Notes: generated by a model not told the origin, from the sequence alone. A stretch of DNA of 64,000 nt from Paenibacillus sp. SC116 (GCF_024733555.1 NZ_JANIOF010000001.1:1918777-1982776), one strand, 5' to 3'; counted from the stretch's first letter, positions 1 to 9,537 are shown. Translations and numbers: made by a program.

Positions 1-552
1 GTACGATTGCGGCACTACATCTTGATGTGCCCCATGAGTTTGTGCTGTAATGCTTTGCACTTGGCCTGTCGGTTGGTACGATTGCGGCACTACATTTTGA
101 TGCGCTCCATGTGTTTGCGCTGTAATGCTTTGTACCTGGCCTGTCGGTTGGTACGATTGCGGCACTACATTTTGATGCACTCCATGTGTTTGCGCTGTAA
201 TGCTTTGTACCTGGCCTGTCGGTTGGTACGATTGTGGCACTACATCTTGTTGTGCTCCATGTGTATATGCCGTAACGCTTTGCACTTGGCCTGTTGGCTG
301 ATAGTGTTGAGCTGCGCCATAATTGTTGTAGCTTCCTGCTGAATAACCAGTTTGGTTATGTAAGGAACTACCTTGCGGATAGCTTCCGCCATAGGAACCA
401 GCAAAGCCGCTATAGCCTGTGTAAGCAGGATACGTATTTTGAGAAAAAGATTGGCCGTATCCACTATAAGAAGGATTAGATACGTGTTGCTCTATTTCAC
501 GAGCATGCTGCAATAAGTGATGAACATGTTGGCGCAAATAGTTGTTAGGCAT
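1..552 (-). CDS. Partial repeat-rich coat-like protein (runs off window start)
   Basis: The reading frame opens at an ATG at 552 preceded by a strong AAAGGAGG ribosome binding site and stays open to base 1 (184 codons seen). The first half is rich in Tyr, Gly, Ser and Asn, beginning MPNNYLRQHVHHLLQHAREI. From about 300 down to 1 the protein is built of 25-residue repeats (75-bp DNA units) with core QPTGQVQSITAQTHG and then VVPQSY; at least four copies are visible. There is no signal peptide. Composition and repeats resemble structural proteins of the spore coat or exosporium, which fits a cytoplasmically assembled protein, but I do not recognise a named family. The C-terminus lies outside the window, so total repeat number is unknown. 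Confidence 0.75.
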   Translation of the reverse strand, partial: MPNNYLRQHVHHLLQHAREIEQHVSNPSYSGYGQSFSQNTYPAYTGYSGFAGSYGGSYPQGSSLHNQTGYSAGSYNNYGAAQHYQPTGQVQSVTAYTHGAQQDVVPQSYQPTGQVQSITAQTHGVHQNVVPQSYQPTGQVQSITAQTHGAHQNVVPQSYQPTGQVQSITAQTHGAHQDVVPQSY

Positions 553-730
553 GAAATGGCCTCCTTTAGAAATATGTTCTTATGACGCTGATACACTGAA
601 CGTTCCGAATCAGCACATGTGGTTATTATGCATCTAAAGATGGAAACCTTATTCATCCATTTCCTAAATGAACCCATATACATGTTCTTAGCCTCGGTAT
701 GTGCCCAAAATTTACTCGTCAACCCAACAC

Positions 731-766
731 AAACAGCCTGCATGCAATTGCATACAGACTGTTTTC
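731..766 (-). terminator. Rho-independent terminator of prkA
   Basis: An inverted repeat (ACAGTCTGTATGCAA / TTGCATGCAGGCTGT) lies just after the prkA stop in the minus direction, followed by a short T-rich stretch. Confidence 0.55.
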
Positions 767-774
767 ACTCACCA

Positions 775-2670
775 TTATCGGTTCAACAAACTGCCTACAT
801 AACGAAGAAGCTCATTCGCGCATACAGAGCAATAGCCATGCTCATCAATAAGTCGAGCGGTTACTTCATTAATCCGCTTCAACTGGTTCTCATCTGGTGT
901 CTTGGTCGAAGTCGTAATCTTGACGATATCCTTCAGGTCCGAGAACAACTTCTTTTCAATCGCCTCACGCAATCGATCATGGCTGTTGTAATCGAACTTC
1001 TTGCTTTTGCGTGAATAGGAGGATAGACGAATAAGTATTTCTTCACGGAATGCTTTTTTTGCATTTTCCGATACCCCTATTTGCTCTTCGATCGAACGCA
1101 TCAGCCTTTCATCCGGATCCATTTCCTCATCTGTAAGTGGATCGCGAATTTTTTTCCAATTGCAAAATGCTTCAATATTATCGAGATAGTTCTCGAATAA
1201 CGTCTTCGCTGACTCTTCAAAAGAATATACGAATGCCTTCTGCACTTCTTTCTTCGCTAATGCATCATACTCTTTGCGGGCAACGGAAATAAAGTTTAAA
1301 TTCCGCTCCCGTTCTTCCTTAGTAATGGATGCATGCTGATCCAAGCCATCCTTCAACGCACGAAGTACATCCAACGCGTTAATGCACGAAAGATTTTGCT
1401 TAATCAAAGCACTGGAAATCCGATTGATGACATAGCGAGGATCTACCCCTGACATTCCCTCTTCAATATACTCGCTCTGCATTTCCTTTAAATCATTTTC
1501 CTTGTATCCTTCTACTTCCTCGCCATCGTACATTCTCATCTTCTTCAGCAAATCCATACCTTGCTTCTTCGTTTCTTTCAATCGTGTCAAAATGGAAAAT
1601 ATCGCGGCTGCACGTAGCGCATGCGGGGCAATATGGATATGGTGCATATCACTTTGACCGACCAGTTTCTCATATATTTTCTCTTCTTCAGATACCTTCA
1701 AATTATAAGGAATCGGCATTACGATCATGCGTGATTGAAGAGCTTCATTTTTCTTATTCGAAATAAAGGCTCGGTATTCCGATTCATTCGTATGCGCGAT
1801 AATTAACTCATCCGCAGAGATCAGAGCGAATCTTCCTGCCTTAAAATTGCCCTCTTGCGTTAAGGAAAGCAAGTTCCAAAGAAATTTTTCATCACACTTC
1901 AACATCTCCTGGAACTCCATGACACCCCGGTTCGCTTTATTCAGTTCACCGTCGAACCGATAGGCACGCGGATCAGACTCAGAACCGTATTCCGTAATCG
2001 TCGAGAAGTCAATACTTCCCGTTAAATCAGCAATATCCTGCGACTTCGGATCAGACGGACTAAATGTCCCGATACCAATACGATTTTCTTCCGAGATCAG
2101 GACCCGCTCAACTAATACATTTTCAATCTCTCCATTATATTCCGTACGGAGGCGCATTTGGCATGAAGGACATAAATTGCCCTCGATCCGAACACCAAGA
2201 GCTTTCTCGACTTCCGGCCGCAGCTCATTCGGTACAAGATGCAAGGCTTCTTCGTGCATAGGGCAGCCTTTGATCGCGTATACAGCCCCTCGCTCTTGCC
2301 GTGAATATTGCTCCAAGCCGCGTTTTAACATCGTGACAAGTGTCGATTTCCCTCCACTTACTGGCCCCATGAGCAATAGAATCCGTTTACGCACATCCAG
2401 CCGCTTCGCTGCCGAGTGAAAGTATTCTTCCACCAGCTTCTCAATCGCTCGATCCAGCCCAAAAATTTCTTGCTCAAAAAACTTGTAACGCTTAAGCCCA
2501 TTCACTTCTTCCACACCATGTGAAGAAATCATTTCATACACCCTTGCATGGGCGGTCATCGCCGGAGCGGGGTCGCGTCGCAACAGTTCTACGTATTCTT
2601 TGAACGTACCGGTCCAGCCAAGCTGTTCACTCTCGGTACGGTGTTCAGCTATTCGCTTGAAAATGTCCAT
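775..2670 (-). CDS. prkA: PrkA serine protein kinase / AAA+ ATPase
   Basis: This is the PrkA family, an AAA+ ATPase with a C-terminal kinase-like domain implicated in sporulation control in Bacillus. The Walker A motif GPVSGGKST lies near residue 105, followed by the family hallmark Cys-rich insert (GCPMHEE, then CPSCQMRL) and the segment PALINE-type AAA core ending in RMIVMPIPYNL. I chose the ATG at 2670 (MDIFKRIAEHR) instead of the upstream in-frame ATG at 2685, because a GGAGG box sits 8 bases before 2670 and the resulting 631 residues equals the usual family length. It is transcribed alone and away from the DUF2161 gene. In related genomes it often neighbours yhbH/spoVR-type genes; none is visible here. 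Confidence 0.95.
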   Translation of the reverse strand: MDIFKRIAEHRTESEQLGWTGTFKEYVELLRRDPAPAMTAHARVYEMISSHGVEEVNGLKRYKFFEQEIFGLDRAIEKLVEEYFHSAAKRLDVRKRILLLMGPVSGGKSTLVTMLKRGLEQYSRQERGAVYAIKGCPMHEEALHLVPNELRPEVEKALGVRIEGNLCPSCQMRLRTEYNGEIENVLVERVLISEENRIGIGTFSPSDPKSQDIADLTGSIDFSTITEYGSESDPRAYRFDGELNKANRGVMEFQEMLKCDEKFLWNLLSLTQEGNFKAGRFALISADELIIAHTNESEYRAFISNKKNEALQSRMIVMPIPYNLKVSEEEKIYEKLVGQSDMHHIHIAPHALRAAAIFSILTRLKETKKQGMDLLKKMRMYDGEEVEGYKENDLKEMQSEYIEEGMSGVDPRYVINRISSALIKQNLSCINALDVLRALKDGLDQHASITKEERERNLNFISVARKEYDALAKKEVQKAFVYSFEESAKTLFENYLDNIEAFCNWKKIRDPLTDEEMDPDERLMRSIEEQIGVSENAKKAFREEILIRLSSYSRKSKKFDYNSHDRLREAIEKKLFSDLKDIVKITTSTKTPDENQLKRINEVTARLIDEHGYCSVCANELLRYVGSLLNR

Positions 2671-2685
2671 CCCTCTTACCTCCAT

Positions 2686-3004
2686 TGCTCCCGATTCACA
2701 ACACTGCCCTCCATCGCCATCTTTCGTCTGTCGTTGTTATTAATAGGCGCATGCCATCTTGAGGATTGACTCGCGCTTATGAACCAGCAACCTAAAATGA
2801 AAAGTGTATTACATACCTATGCGCATAGGTGGGATTAGTTTCTAACAATTTTGCCTGTGACAACATTGTTGGATTCTCTTCTGCAATGCAGAACGAGACG
2901 GTTTAAACGCTAGCTAACACGAATCATGATATAATGGAGTTTGTAGCTATTACGAGCGTGTCGCGCAAGACATGGAGGCTGCGCATGAAGTGGAGGGATG
3001 AAGG
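2686..3004. other. Divergent intergenic region between prkA and the DUF2161 gene
   Basis: About 320 bases without a gene. It must contain both divergent promoters. On the plus strand an extended -10 element TGATATAAT (TATAAT at 2930-2935) precedes the DUF2161 gene; no convincing -35 is visible. I see no riboswitch-like structure. Confidence 0.4.
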
Positions 3005-3793
3005 ATGACGAAAAGACAAGAAACAGAATTGTATGCACCTTTAAAACAATACTGGGAGCAGTTGGGGTATGAGGTCCGGGCTGAAGTACGCCATTGCGAT
3101 ATCGTTGCCATTCATCCACATTTCCCAGAGCAGCCAGTCATTGTCGAGATGAAAGCAAGCGCGAATCTTACCTTGCTGCTGCAAGCGCTGGACCGGCAAA
3201 AATCTGCTGCCCATGTTTTCATTGCAATAGAAGCCAAACGCGGCAAACAAGCCAGCCAGAAGCGACTTCGCGCCGTAGCTGAACTATGTCGCCGCATCGG
3301 GATTGGCTTCTTAACCGTAACGCTATATGCTCGCAAGCCAGCATTTGTAGAACTGCTTACTGCACCCTATGGATGGGAGCAACGAAGCTCGCATCTTTTG
3401 TACACAGGCGCTAGTGTTGTTGTTTATGAACAGAGCGAGGACAATGGTGATCAGAACGTTCCTGTTATTCCTCCAAAAAAGCCAATAGCGGCCCGTCAAG
3501 CCAAGCTAATACGGGAATTCAGCGGACGCAGCGGTGATTATAATGTTGGGGGATCGACGAAACGCCCGCTCGTCACCGCATACCGTGAGAAAGCGCTTCG
3601 TGTTGCCCTAGCCTTGCAGCAAGGGCAAAGCAAGCCTGTTCGGGTCAAGGAAGCAAGCGGCATTGGAGATGCCGCTGCTATTTTGCGCCATAACTATTAC
3701 GGTTGGTACTCCCGTATCGAGCGTGGCCAATACGCCCTGACCAAGGCCGGAGAGGCAGCATTGTTGCAATATGCTGAAATTGTCGATTTATAA
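3005..3793 (+). CDS. DUF2161 family PD-(D/E)XK-like protein
   Basis: A 262-residue protein matching the DUF2161 family of Firmicutes, which is assigned by fold to the PD-(D/E)XK phosphodiesterases. The likely catalytic segment is near the N-terminus: CDIVAIHPHFPEQPVIVEMKA, where the Asp and the later E-x-K arrangement fit the nuclease core. The C-terminal half (from about residue 185) contains a short DNA-binding-like region with YREKALRVALAL and a winged-helix-like ending. A GGAGGG-type RBS lies before the ATG at 3005. Substrate and role are unknown; it is a single-gene unit transcribed away from prkA. Confidence 0.8.
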   Translation: MTKRQETELYAPLKQYWEQLGYEVRAEVRHCDIVAIHPHFPEQPVIVEMKASANLTLLLQALDRQKSAAHVFIAIEAKRGKQASQKRLRAVAELCRRIGIGFLTVTLYARKPAFVELLTAPYGWEQRSSHLLYTGASVVVYEQSEDNGDQNVPVIPPKKPIAARQAKLIREFSGRSGDYNVGGSTKRPLVTAYREKALRVALALQQGQSKPVRVKEASGIGDAAAILRHNYYGWYSRIERGQYALTKAGEAALLQYAEIVDL

Positions 3794-3808
3794 ATAGATT
3801 GTTATCTG

Positions 3809-5023
3809 TTACACGTCTGCATAACGGCCCGTAAATTCACCAATTGCTTCCCCAAGCCGCTCCATGCCTGTACGGATGACTTCAGGGGAAGCAAAGGAGA
3901 AGTTGAGCCTCATCGTATTGCGCTTACAGTCTTCAACATAGAATGGGTAGCCTGGCACAAAAGCAACGCCTTTCTGTACAGCTACGCGGAGCAAATGTTC
4001 AGCATCCAAGCCTTCGGGCAGTTCCAGCCATAAAAACATCCCGCCTTGCGGCCTGTTCCATTGCGAACCTTTCCACGCAGCGTTCTGCTGCAAGCTTGTT
4101 ATCATCGTCTCCATTCGTTCCTTATAAATGAGAGACACTTTATGAACATGATCATCTAATGAAAAAGAATCTGAACGAAGTAATTCGCTTAATATGAGCT
4201 GATCCAATACACTAGAATGCAAATCTACTGATTGCTTGCCCCGTGCAAGCATTTGAATAATGCGTCGATCCGCAGCAACCCAGCCTGTACGCAAACCAGG
4301 GGCAACGAGCTTGCTAAACGTGCTCGTATATACAACGAGTCGATCTGGCACATCACCTTCCAAGGCAGCGATCGTTGGCAGCTGTTGAGTGGTAAAGCCT
4401 AACTCCCCATAAGGGTCATCCTCGAAAATAACGGTGCCTGTTCGTTGGCATTGCTCCAACAAAGCTTGACGGCGAGCCAAACTCCATACGCGTCCCGTTG
4501 GATTGCTAAACGTCGGAACTACATACACCATCTTCGGACGATATTTGTCCAACTTGTAAGCAAGATCTTCTGGAATCATGCCCTCTGCATCGCTTTGCAC
4601 CCCAACTACTTGAGCACCGTACAGCTTCATCACTTGCAAGCATGCCAAGTATGTCGGGTTCTCTACTAACACGACATCACCTGGATCAATGAACGCTTTG
4701 GCCATTAAATCAATCGCTTGCTGCGAGCCGGACGTTAGCATCACCATAGCAGGTTCCACAGTGATCTTTTTGTGAAGCTCCATGCGCTTCGCCAACTGCT
4801 CACGAAGTTCCATAATGCCTTCGGTTACCCCATACTGTAATGCTTTAGGACTTTGCTTAAGTACGATATTGCTGACTTTTCGTATCGCTTCCATGGGGAA
4901 CCACTCCTCCGAAGGGAGTCCCCCTGCAAAGGAGATGATGGATTTACCTTGAGTAAGCTGTAAAATGTCACGAACAACCGAACTTTGTACGGATTGAATA
5001 CGATTTGAAAACGTATATTCCAT
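3809..5023 (-). CDS. PLP-dependent aminotransferase, class I/II (LysN/ARO8-like)
   Basis: A 404-residue fold-type I aminotransferase. The Schiff-base lysine is in the segment STFSKLVAPGLRTGW, preceded by the typical PLP contacts NPTG and FEDDPYGEL. The sequence type (SFAGGLPSEEWFP near the N-terminus, no GntR domain) is that of 2-aminoadipate or aromatic aminotransferases related to LysN and ARO8; the exact substrate cannot be read from sequence. A GGAGAG RBS precedes the ATG at 5023. It lies downstream of the sensor kinase gene on the same strand but is separated from it by a terminator, so it is probably its own unit. Confidence 0.88.
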   Translation of the reverse strand: MEYTFSNRIQSVQSSVVRDILQLTQGKSIISFAGGLPSEEWFPMEAIRKVSNIVLKQSPKALQYGVTEGIMELREQLAKRMELHKKITVEPAMVMLTSGSQQAIDLMAKAFIDPGDVVLVENPTYLACLQVMKLYGAQVVGVQSDAEGMIPEDLAYKLDKYRPKMVYVVPTFSNPTGRVWSLARRQALLEQCQRTGTVIFEDDPYGELGFTTQQLPTIAALEGDVPDRLVVYTSTFSKLVAPGLRTGWVAADRRIIQMLARGKQSVDLHSSVLDQLILSELLRSDSFSLDDHVHKVSLIYKERMETMITSLQQNAAWKGSQWNRPQGGMFLWLELPEGLDAEHLLRVAVQKGVAFVPGYPFYVEDCKRNTMRLNFSFASPEVIRTGMERLGEAIGEFTGRYADV

Positions 5024-5101
5024 CTGCCAACTCTCCTTTCATCTTTCTAAAAAGAATACACTTCACCTTCTTAGTTGGCAATTGTTTCATGTTTATTACC
5101 T

Positions 5102-5141
5102 AAAAAAACAGAACGAGGAATGTCTTCCCTTCGTTCTGTCT
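5102..5141 (-). terminator. Terminator of the sensor kinase gene
   Basis: Inverted repeat ACAGAACGA / TCGTTCTGT followed in the minus direction by TTTTTTT. Confidence 0.8.
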
Positions 5142-5167
5142 TCTAAAACTTACTTATAAAGGCGGGT

Positions 5168-7522
5168 CTATTTCGCTGACGCGTTCCCACTCATTGCATA
5201 TTCAGCTTGCTTTTCTGAGCTTAGCGGCACATTTACTTGAATATAGGAGCCGATCTGGTCAGGATATTGCGTGGAAACGAATTTTCCATCTAGCATGGAT
5301 ACTCGGTTGCGCAATTGCTTGAACGTGTATTCCTCAACTACTACCTCATTCATATCGTAATGGAACCCTATCCCATTGTCCCGATAAACAATATGAGCAT
5401 AACCATCATGGACGTTAATCTGAAGCTGAAGCTCTGTTGCATATCCGTTTACCTTACCATTGTATAGCAGCAGCTGAGAGATGCGGAACACACCAGTGAC
5501 CCAGTCTTCCGTCTGTATGTCCAATACTAGCGAAGGTTCATCTACGTGAAGAATCACTTTCGTTCGATCGGTGAACTCCCTTGCTATCCATTGACGAAGG
5601 GCGTTAGCGAAACCAGCTGTCTTCAACAAGGTAGGCTTTAGCGTTTGACATAAATGCTGCAATTGACTGTTTACTTCGAAAATGCTTTCCTTCACTTCAA
5701 CTAAGACGATTTTGTGCATTTCTTTGTTCAATTCCGTATCTGCACTATGGAGACTTTCTTCCAATGCTACCGTAACATCATGAAGTAAACGCATAACACG
5801 CTTCTGAATTTCCGCAGAGAATCTGCTCCGTTCCTGCTCATCCATATCGAAAAGATCGCCCATCACATTGCGCTCTATCGATTGTCTTAACTCGGAGTTC
5901 CTGTCCGTATAGCCCGACAATTGCGTACGAAGCGTTTGAACATGATAAATATGATTCAAACTAAGTGATAAATAAGTAATCACTTGCTGCATCCACTTAT
6001 CTTCTTCATGGTTAAGCTTCGCCTTTGTAGATTTGCGGACAATGACAACGTAATAAATCGAGTCAGCCCTCAAATTGATATCGTACCAAAAGTAATGATG
6101 ATGACGGAAATGAGAAGCTTTCAACTGACGCTCTACTTTTTCCTGATCGACATCGCCTTCAATAGACATTTCAATAGTACCCAAATGGTCTTTACGTACA
6201 AGCGCAACTCCATCTGCATCAAGTGCATTCATAATGAGAGGAAGGATTCTCGTATACCACTCGTCATGATGCTGGTGCTGACCAAGCCGCTCCGCAATAA
6301 CGATTAATGCGTGATGCAGCTTGTGCTTACGCGGGATTAGAACCGATTCTAGTTTGTTTACATGATAGTCGAGCGTATGCGTGATCGCAGTAATAACAAA
6401 TACCATAAACAAATAAGTGAAGAACTGATAACTAAAAGGGCCCTCCTGGGTAAATACGACACCATACCATCCTAGAATAAGTGCACTCGGCACCATTGCG
6501 ATTAACACATGGACAAACAATCGTCTAAGAATGACGCCAATATCATTTAATTGGTAGCGCATCGTCAACAATGCAAATACGAGCAGCATCATGATAGCAA
6601 TCCAGCCAGCAACGAGAGGGGGTACTAATGGCGGCAGTCCCATCAAATGCGGAATGAAAGACAGACCTATGACTGGTATCGCCGCGATGCTCACAATCAC
6701 AAAGACGATGAATACTACCGAACTGAAATACGAGCGCTCATGCCTGAATCTTAAATATAATCTCGTTATGTATATTAAGGTGACCCCTATTACAAAGGCA
6801 AAAAATAAATAAGTAATCATATCATCGAACTGGGTAGAAGCATATGACCATTGCGTCAATAAATACATCCATTTGACAACGAGGCAAATGATAAGTAAAC
6901 CGTACAGCCATTTAATATGTTTCATTGGCAGCTTAATGCTAGACTTCTCTTGGATAAAAGAACAGATAAATTGCAAGAATAGAATCGGCAAAATCATAAT
7001 GCCGCTATACATTAGCCATCTACCCACGATATCTCCACGTATCGATGCTCCATAAGCGATATACACCAAGCTAATCGATAAAAAAAGCAAACTTAGCTGA
7101 ACAATCGCCGTCGATGCACCCCGCCTCCGATAAAGGAACTGCGCGATAAAGAGTAAAAACATCATAGATACAACAGGCAATACATCATATAGCTGATGAG
7201 GTTCCCCATGAGTAAGAGATACAAAATGATAATGTCCATCTCTTTCTAGTAGAACATTGTCCGCCTGTTCAAGCTTCCCCCACTTCTGCAAATAAAAATG
7301 GGTTTCCGCAGGTTGTCCATTTACCTCGATTAGCCGGTCGCCTTTCTGTATATGAAAGTCTGCACCGACTCCTCCATTAAGCGCGTACGATACACGCCAA
7401 TAATTATCGTCAAATTTGGCATACACACCAATAAAGGGGTGTGAAAATGTGACAATTATGAGCCAAATATATACGATACCGAGAGCAATCAGCCCACACT
7501 TGCGTATAAAAGTAAGATTCAT
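5168..7522 (-). CDS. ComP-like membrane sensor histidine kinase
   Basis: A 784-residue protein starting at the ATG at 7522 (GAGGGAAAAG precedes it; an upstream in-frame TTG is less likely). The order is one N-terminal membrane helix, an extracytoplasmic PDZ-like segment (KGDRLIEVNG), then about eight membrane helices to about residue 400, a linker, and a HisKA_3/HATPase-type end with the G1 box DNGIGF near residue 715. This architecture is that of ComP quorum-sensor kinases. The H-box is ambiguous: ERSRFSAEIQKRVMRLLHDV can be aligned so the usual HD is QK, or shifted so that LLHD supplies the His. No ComA-like regulator or ComX/ComQ gene is adjacent, so it is an orphan kinase in this window. 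Ligand unknown. Confidence 0.8.
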   Translation of the reverse strand: MNLTFIRKCGLIALGIVYIWLIIVTFSHPFIGVYAKFDDNYWRVSYALNGGVGADFHIQKGDRLIEVNGQPAETHFYLQKWGKLEQADNVLLERDGHYHFVSLTHGEPHQLYDVLPVVSMMFLLFIAQFLYRRRGASTAIVQLSLLFLSISLVYIAYGASIRGDIVGRWLMYSGIMILPILFLQFICSFIQEKSSIKLPMKHIKWLYGLLIICLVVKWMYLLTQWSYASTQFDDMITYLFFAFVIGVTLIYITRLYLRFRHERSYFSSVVFIVFVIVSIAAIPVIGLSFIPHLMGLPPLVPPLVAGWIAIMMLLVFALLTMRYQLNDIGVILRRLFVHVLIAMVPSALILGWYGVVFTQEGPFSYQFFTYLFMVFVITAITHTLDYHVNKLESVLIPRKHKLHHALIVIAERLGQHQHHDEWYTRILPLIMNALDADGVALVRKDHLGTIEMSIEGDVDQEKVERQLKASHFRHHHYFWYDINLRADSIYYVVIVRKSTKAKLNHEEDKWMQQVITYLSLSLNHIYHVQTLRTQLSGYTDRNSELRQSIERNVMGDLFDMDEQERSRFSAEIQKRVMRLLHDVTVALEESLHSADTELNKEMHKIVLVEVKESIFEVNSQLQHLCQTLKPTLLKTAGFANALRQWIAREFTDRTKVILHVDEPSLVLDIQTEDWVTGVFRISQLLLYNGKVNGYATELQLQINVHDGYAHIVYRDNGIGFHYDMNEVVVEEYTFKQLRNRVSMLDGKFVSTQYPDQIGSYIQVNVPLSSEKQAEYAMSGNASAK

Positions 7523-7711
7523 CTTTTCCCTCAATCCTATAACAAATACTAATTACGATAAGCGCACAATTCGACGCCATTCTCTAAAAACTAACATACT
7601 TTGATTGTATAGAAGCATGCACATATGCGCAATGAAAAAAAGTCCTTTCTGGTCTTCGTAAGATGAGCAACTTCTTGCGTGTAAAAGTTGGAGAGAAGAA
7701 AGTTGTCCTTT

Positions 7712-7740
7712 TTGCTTGCGCTTGACGATCGTGATAGAAT
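7712..7740 (+). promoter_or_regulatory. SigA-type promoter for the 7803-9288 operon
   Basis: TTGCTT and TAGAAT separated by 17 bases, about 63 bases before the first start codon. Pattern match only. Confidence 0.4.
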
Positions 7741-7802
7741 AATAGGATGTATTGAAAGATTTGGGTCAACTTGGATAAAAGTAGCTTTAGAGGTGATTGG
7801 AT

Positions 7803-8213
7803 ATGCAACCTTCTTTCGAGAATGAACGGGAAGCTTCCCGCAGATCCCGAACGAAGGCGAACAGCGTAAGCCCCGCATGGTTCTTATTGTTCTGGTTCGT
7901 CATGATTGCGGTCGGGATAACCGCAACTTATTATTACAGTCAGCACATGAAGCAATCCATGATTGAACAGGTGCAGGCACAAACAAATGCGCAGATTAGC
8001 AGCATGCAGCGCAATTACGAGCAGCAATTGAAACAAATGAATGACAAGCTTGACCAGCTGCAGAGCAAAGTGCAGTCATTTAATGAATTGCTAGAGTTTA
8101 CGAAGGACAATGCGTCTAACAAAACAGATAACAGCAATAAGCTTTACTCTCAGTTGAATGAAGTGAAAAAACAGTTGGCAGCACTCCAAAAGAAAATGGA
8201 TCTTTTAAAATGA
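7803..8213 (+). CDS. Single-pass membrane protein with coiled coil
   Basis: A 136-residue protein of no recognised family. A basic N-terminal cytoplasmic segment is followed by one membrane helix (residues about 26-46, WFLLFWFVMIAVGITATYYY) and an extracytoplasmic region rich in Gln, Lys and Leu with heptad spacing (about residues 55-135), predicted to be a coiled coil. The ATG at 7803 fits the AGGTGA box (6 bases) better than the TTG at 7797. It ends 13 bases before the phosphodiester glycosidase gene, so the two are very probably co-transcribed and may act together at the envelope. Confidence 0.7.
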   Translation: MQPSFENEREASRRSRTKANSVSPAWFLLFWFVMIAVGITATYYYSQHMKQSMIEQVQAQTNAQISSMQRNYEQQLKQMNDKLDQLQSKVQSFNELLEFTKDNASNKTDNSNKLYSQLNEVKKQLAALQKKMDLLK

Positions 8214-8226
8214 TTGAGGACAGCCC

Positions 8227-9288
8227 ATGACACAAGTTAAACGTATAAACCGCATGTTTATGATGGTTGTCGCTCCGTTCATCGGGATGATGATATTTAT
8301 CCTCATCTCTTCCTTACAAGTATCCATTCAACTGACAATGCCAGACAATGCTTCATTCACACAAGATTGGAATGAGAGTCAGAAACAAATCACGCAAGGG
8401 TTAACGAAAGCACAGCACACCGCAGCGTATACGATGGAAACGGTAGGTCGTGTGTCCAAGCTGTATCAGAAGACAACGAACGCAATGAATTCGATAGTTA
8501 ACACAGCCTCTACACAATCTAAACGTCCTGAACAAATTTACAATCGTCGCATTACAGCCAAGCTTGGCACGCCTATGGATCAAGTCAACAGCGATAAACT
8601 GACAGCAGAATTATATCGCATAGGCTCGACATCCTACAATGGCTACGCGATGAAAGTAAAGCTGAAATCATCAGATGCAATGAAAATGACGCTTGGCAAT
8701 GACAAGTACGGCGGCACCGAAACGACAATGCAAGCTGCACAGCGTTATGGCGCTGTTGCAGGTGTCAATGCAGGCGGGTACGCAGATGGCGGAGGTGGAC
8801 GATATCCACTAGGCACTACCGTTATGAACGGCAAGTATATAGGTGGATTCCATCCCAGCTTTAAGGACCTTACCTTTGTCGGATTTGATAAAGATGCTAA
8901 GCTAATTGGCGGCAAATTCTACAGCCAATATCAATTGGACAAGATGAACCCGCATTTCGGTGCCAGCTTCGTTCCTCAGCTTCTGCATAATGGTGTCTCA
9001 TTAAAGATTCCTGAGAAGTGGGCAAGCTCCCGCGCTCCACGAACCGTTATCGGAAACTATAAAGATGATCAACTTCTCATTATGGTTGTAGATGGCTATG
9101 ATGAGAATGGAAATTCTGGTGCGTTGCTATCGGAGATGCAGAAGAAGATGCAGAATCTCGGTGTGCAAGATGCCTATACGCTCGATGGCGGCGGTTCATC
9201 TTCATTAATTTTCAAAGGACGAGTTGTCAACAGTCCATCGGATGGACACCTGCGCCAATTACCGACACATTTCTTGTTTTTTAAATAA
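8227..9288 (+). CDS. NAGPA-domain phosphodiester glycosidase family protein
   Basis: A 353-residue protein with an N-terminal membrane anchor (residues about 15-35) and a C-terminal phosphodiester glycosidase (NAGPA, formerly DUF2233) domain from about residue 145. Family marks include GVNAGGYADGGG, the strand with LLIMVVDGYDENG and the terminal DGGGSSSLIFKGRVVN motif. Members hydrolyse sugar phosphodiesters or are linked to exopolysaccharide and wall polymer metabolism; the substrate here is unknown. It follows the coiled-coil membrane protein gene in one operon, with an AGGACAG box before the ATG. Confidence 0.85.
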   Translation: MTQVKRINRMFMMVVAPFIGMMIFILISSLQVSIQLTMPDNASFTQDWNESQKQITQGLTKAQHTAAYTMETVGRVSKLYQKTTNAMNSIVNTASTQSKRPEQIYNRRITAKLGTPMDQVNSDKLTAELYRIGSTSYNGYAMKVKLKSSDAMKMTLGNDKYGGTETTMQAAQRYGAVAGVNAGGYADGGGGRYPLGTTVMNGKYIGGFHPSFKDLTFVGFDKDAKLIGGKFYSQYQLDKMNPHFGASFVPQLLHNGVSLKIPEKWASSRAPRTVIGNYKDDQLLIMVVDGYDENGNSGALLSEMQKKMQNLGVQDAYTLDGGGSSSLIFKGRVVNSPSDGHLRQLPTHFLFFK

Positions 9289-9418
9289 TCTCTAGCATAA
9301 GGAAACTTGAGGATACAATCCATTTTGGCAAAAGAGATTTCCTGACTGCATTCATGTTTTCATTTTCTTTTTGGTATACATTGGGTATAATAATGGTAGT
9401 TTGTAGGAGGTGCTTCAT

Positions 9419-9511
9419 ATGACATTCTGGATTATTATGCTCGTATTCGTTTTGTTCTTGTTGGCTATGTTCACCTCTGGATACAACGAAGACAAGACCG
9501 CTGGTCTGTAA
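9419..9511 (+). CDS. Small membrane peptide, 30 residues
   Basis: A short frame (MTFWIIMLVFVLFLLAMF then TSGYNEDKTAGL) with a strong GGAGGTG box 6-7 bases upstream and a TATAAT-like box at 9386-9391. One hydrophobic helix fills residues 3-19, followed by a polar tail. A stem-loop lies just downstream. These features support a real small gene. It resembles in size the small sporulation-type membrane peptides of Bacilli, but I cannot name a family. Confidence 0.6.
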   Translation: MTFWIIMLVFVLFLLAMFTSGYNEDKTAGL

Positions 9512-9537
9512 CATCATTGACCAATAAGAGCAGTGCG

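Noticed and set aside
1-300. Tandem 75-bp units that might look like a repeat array or CRISPR
   Set aside because: The units have no spacers and keep one open minus-strand frame, so they are protein-coding repeats.
5984-6307. Plus-strand frames within the sensor kinase gene
   Set aside because: Antisense shadows without RBS; the minus-strand kinase is clear.
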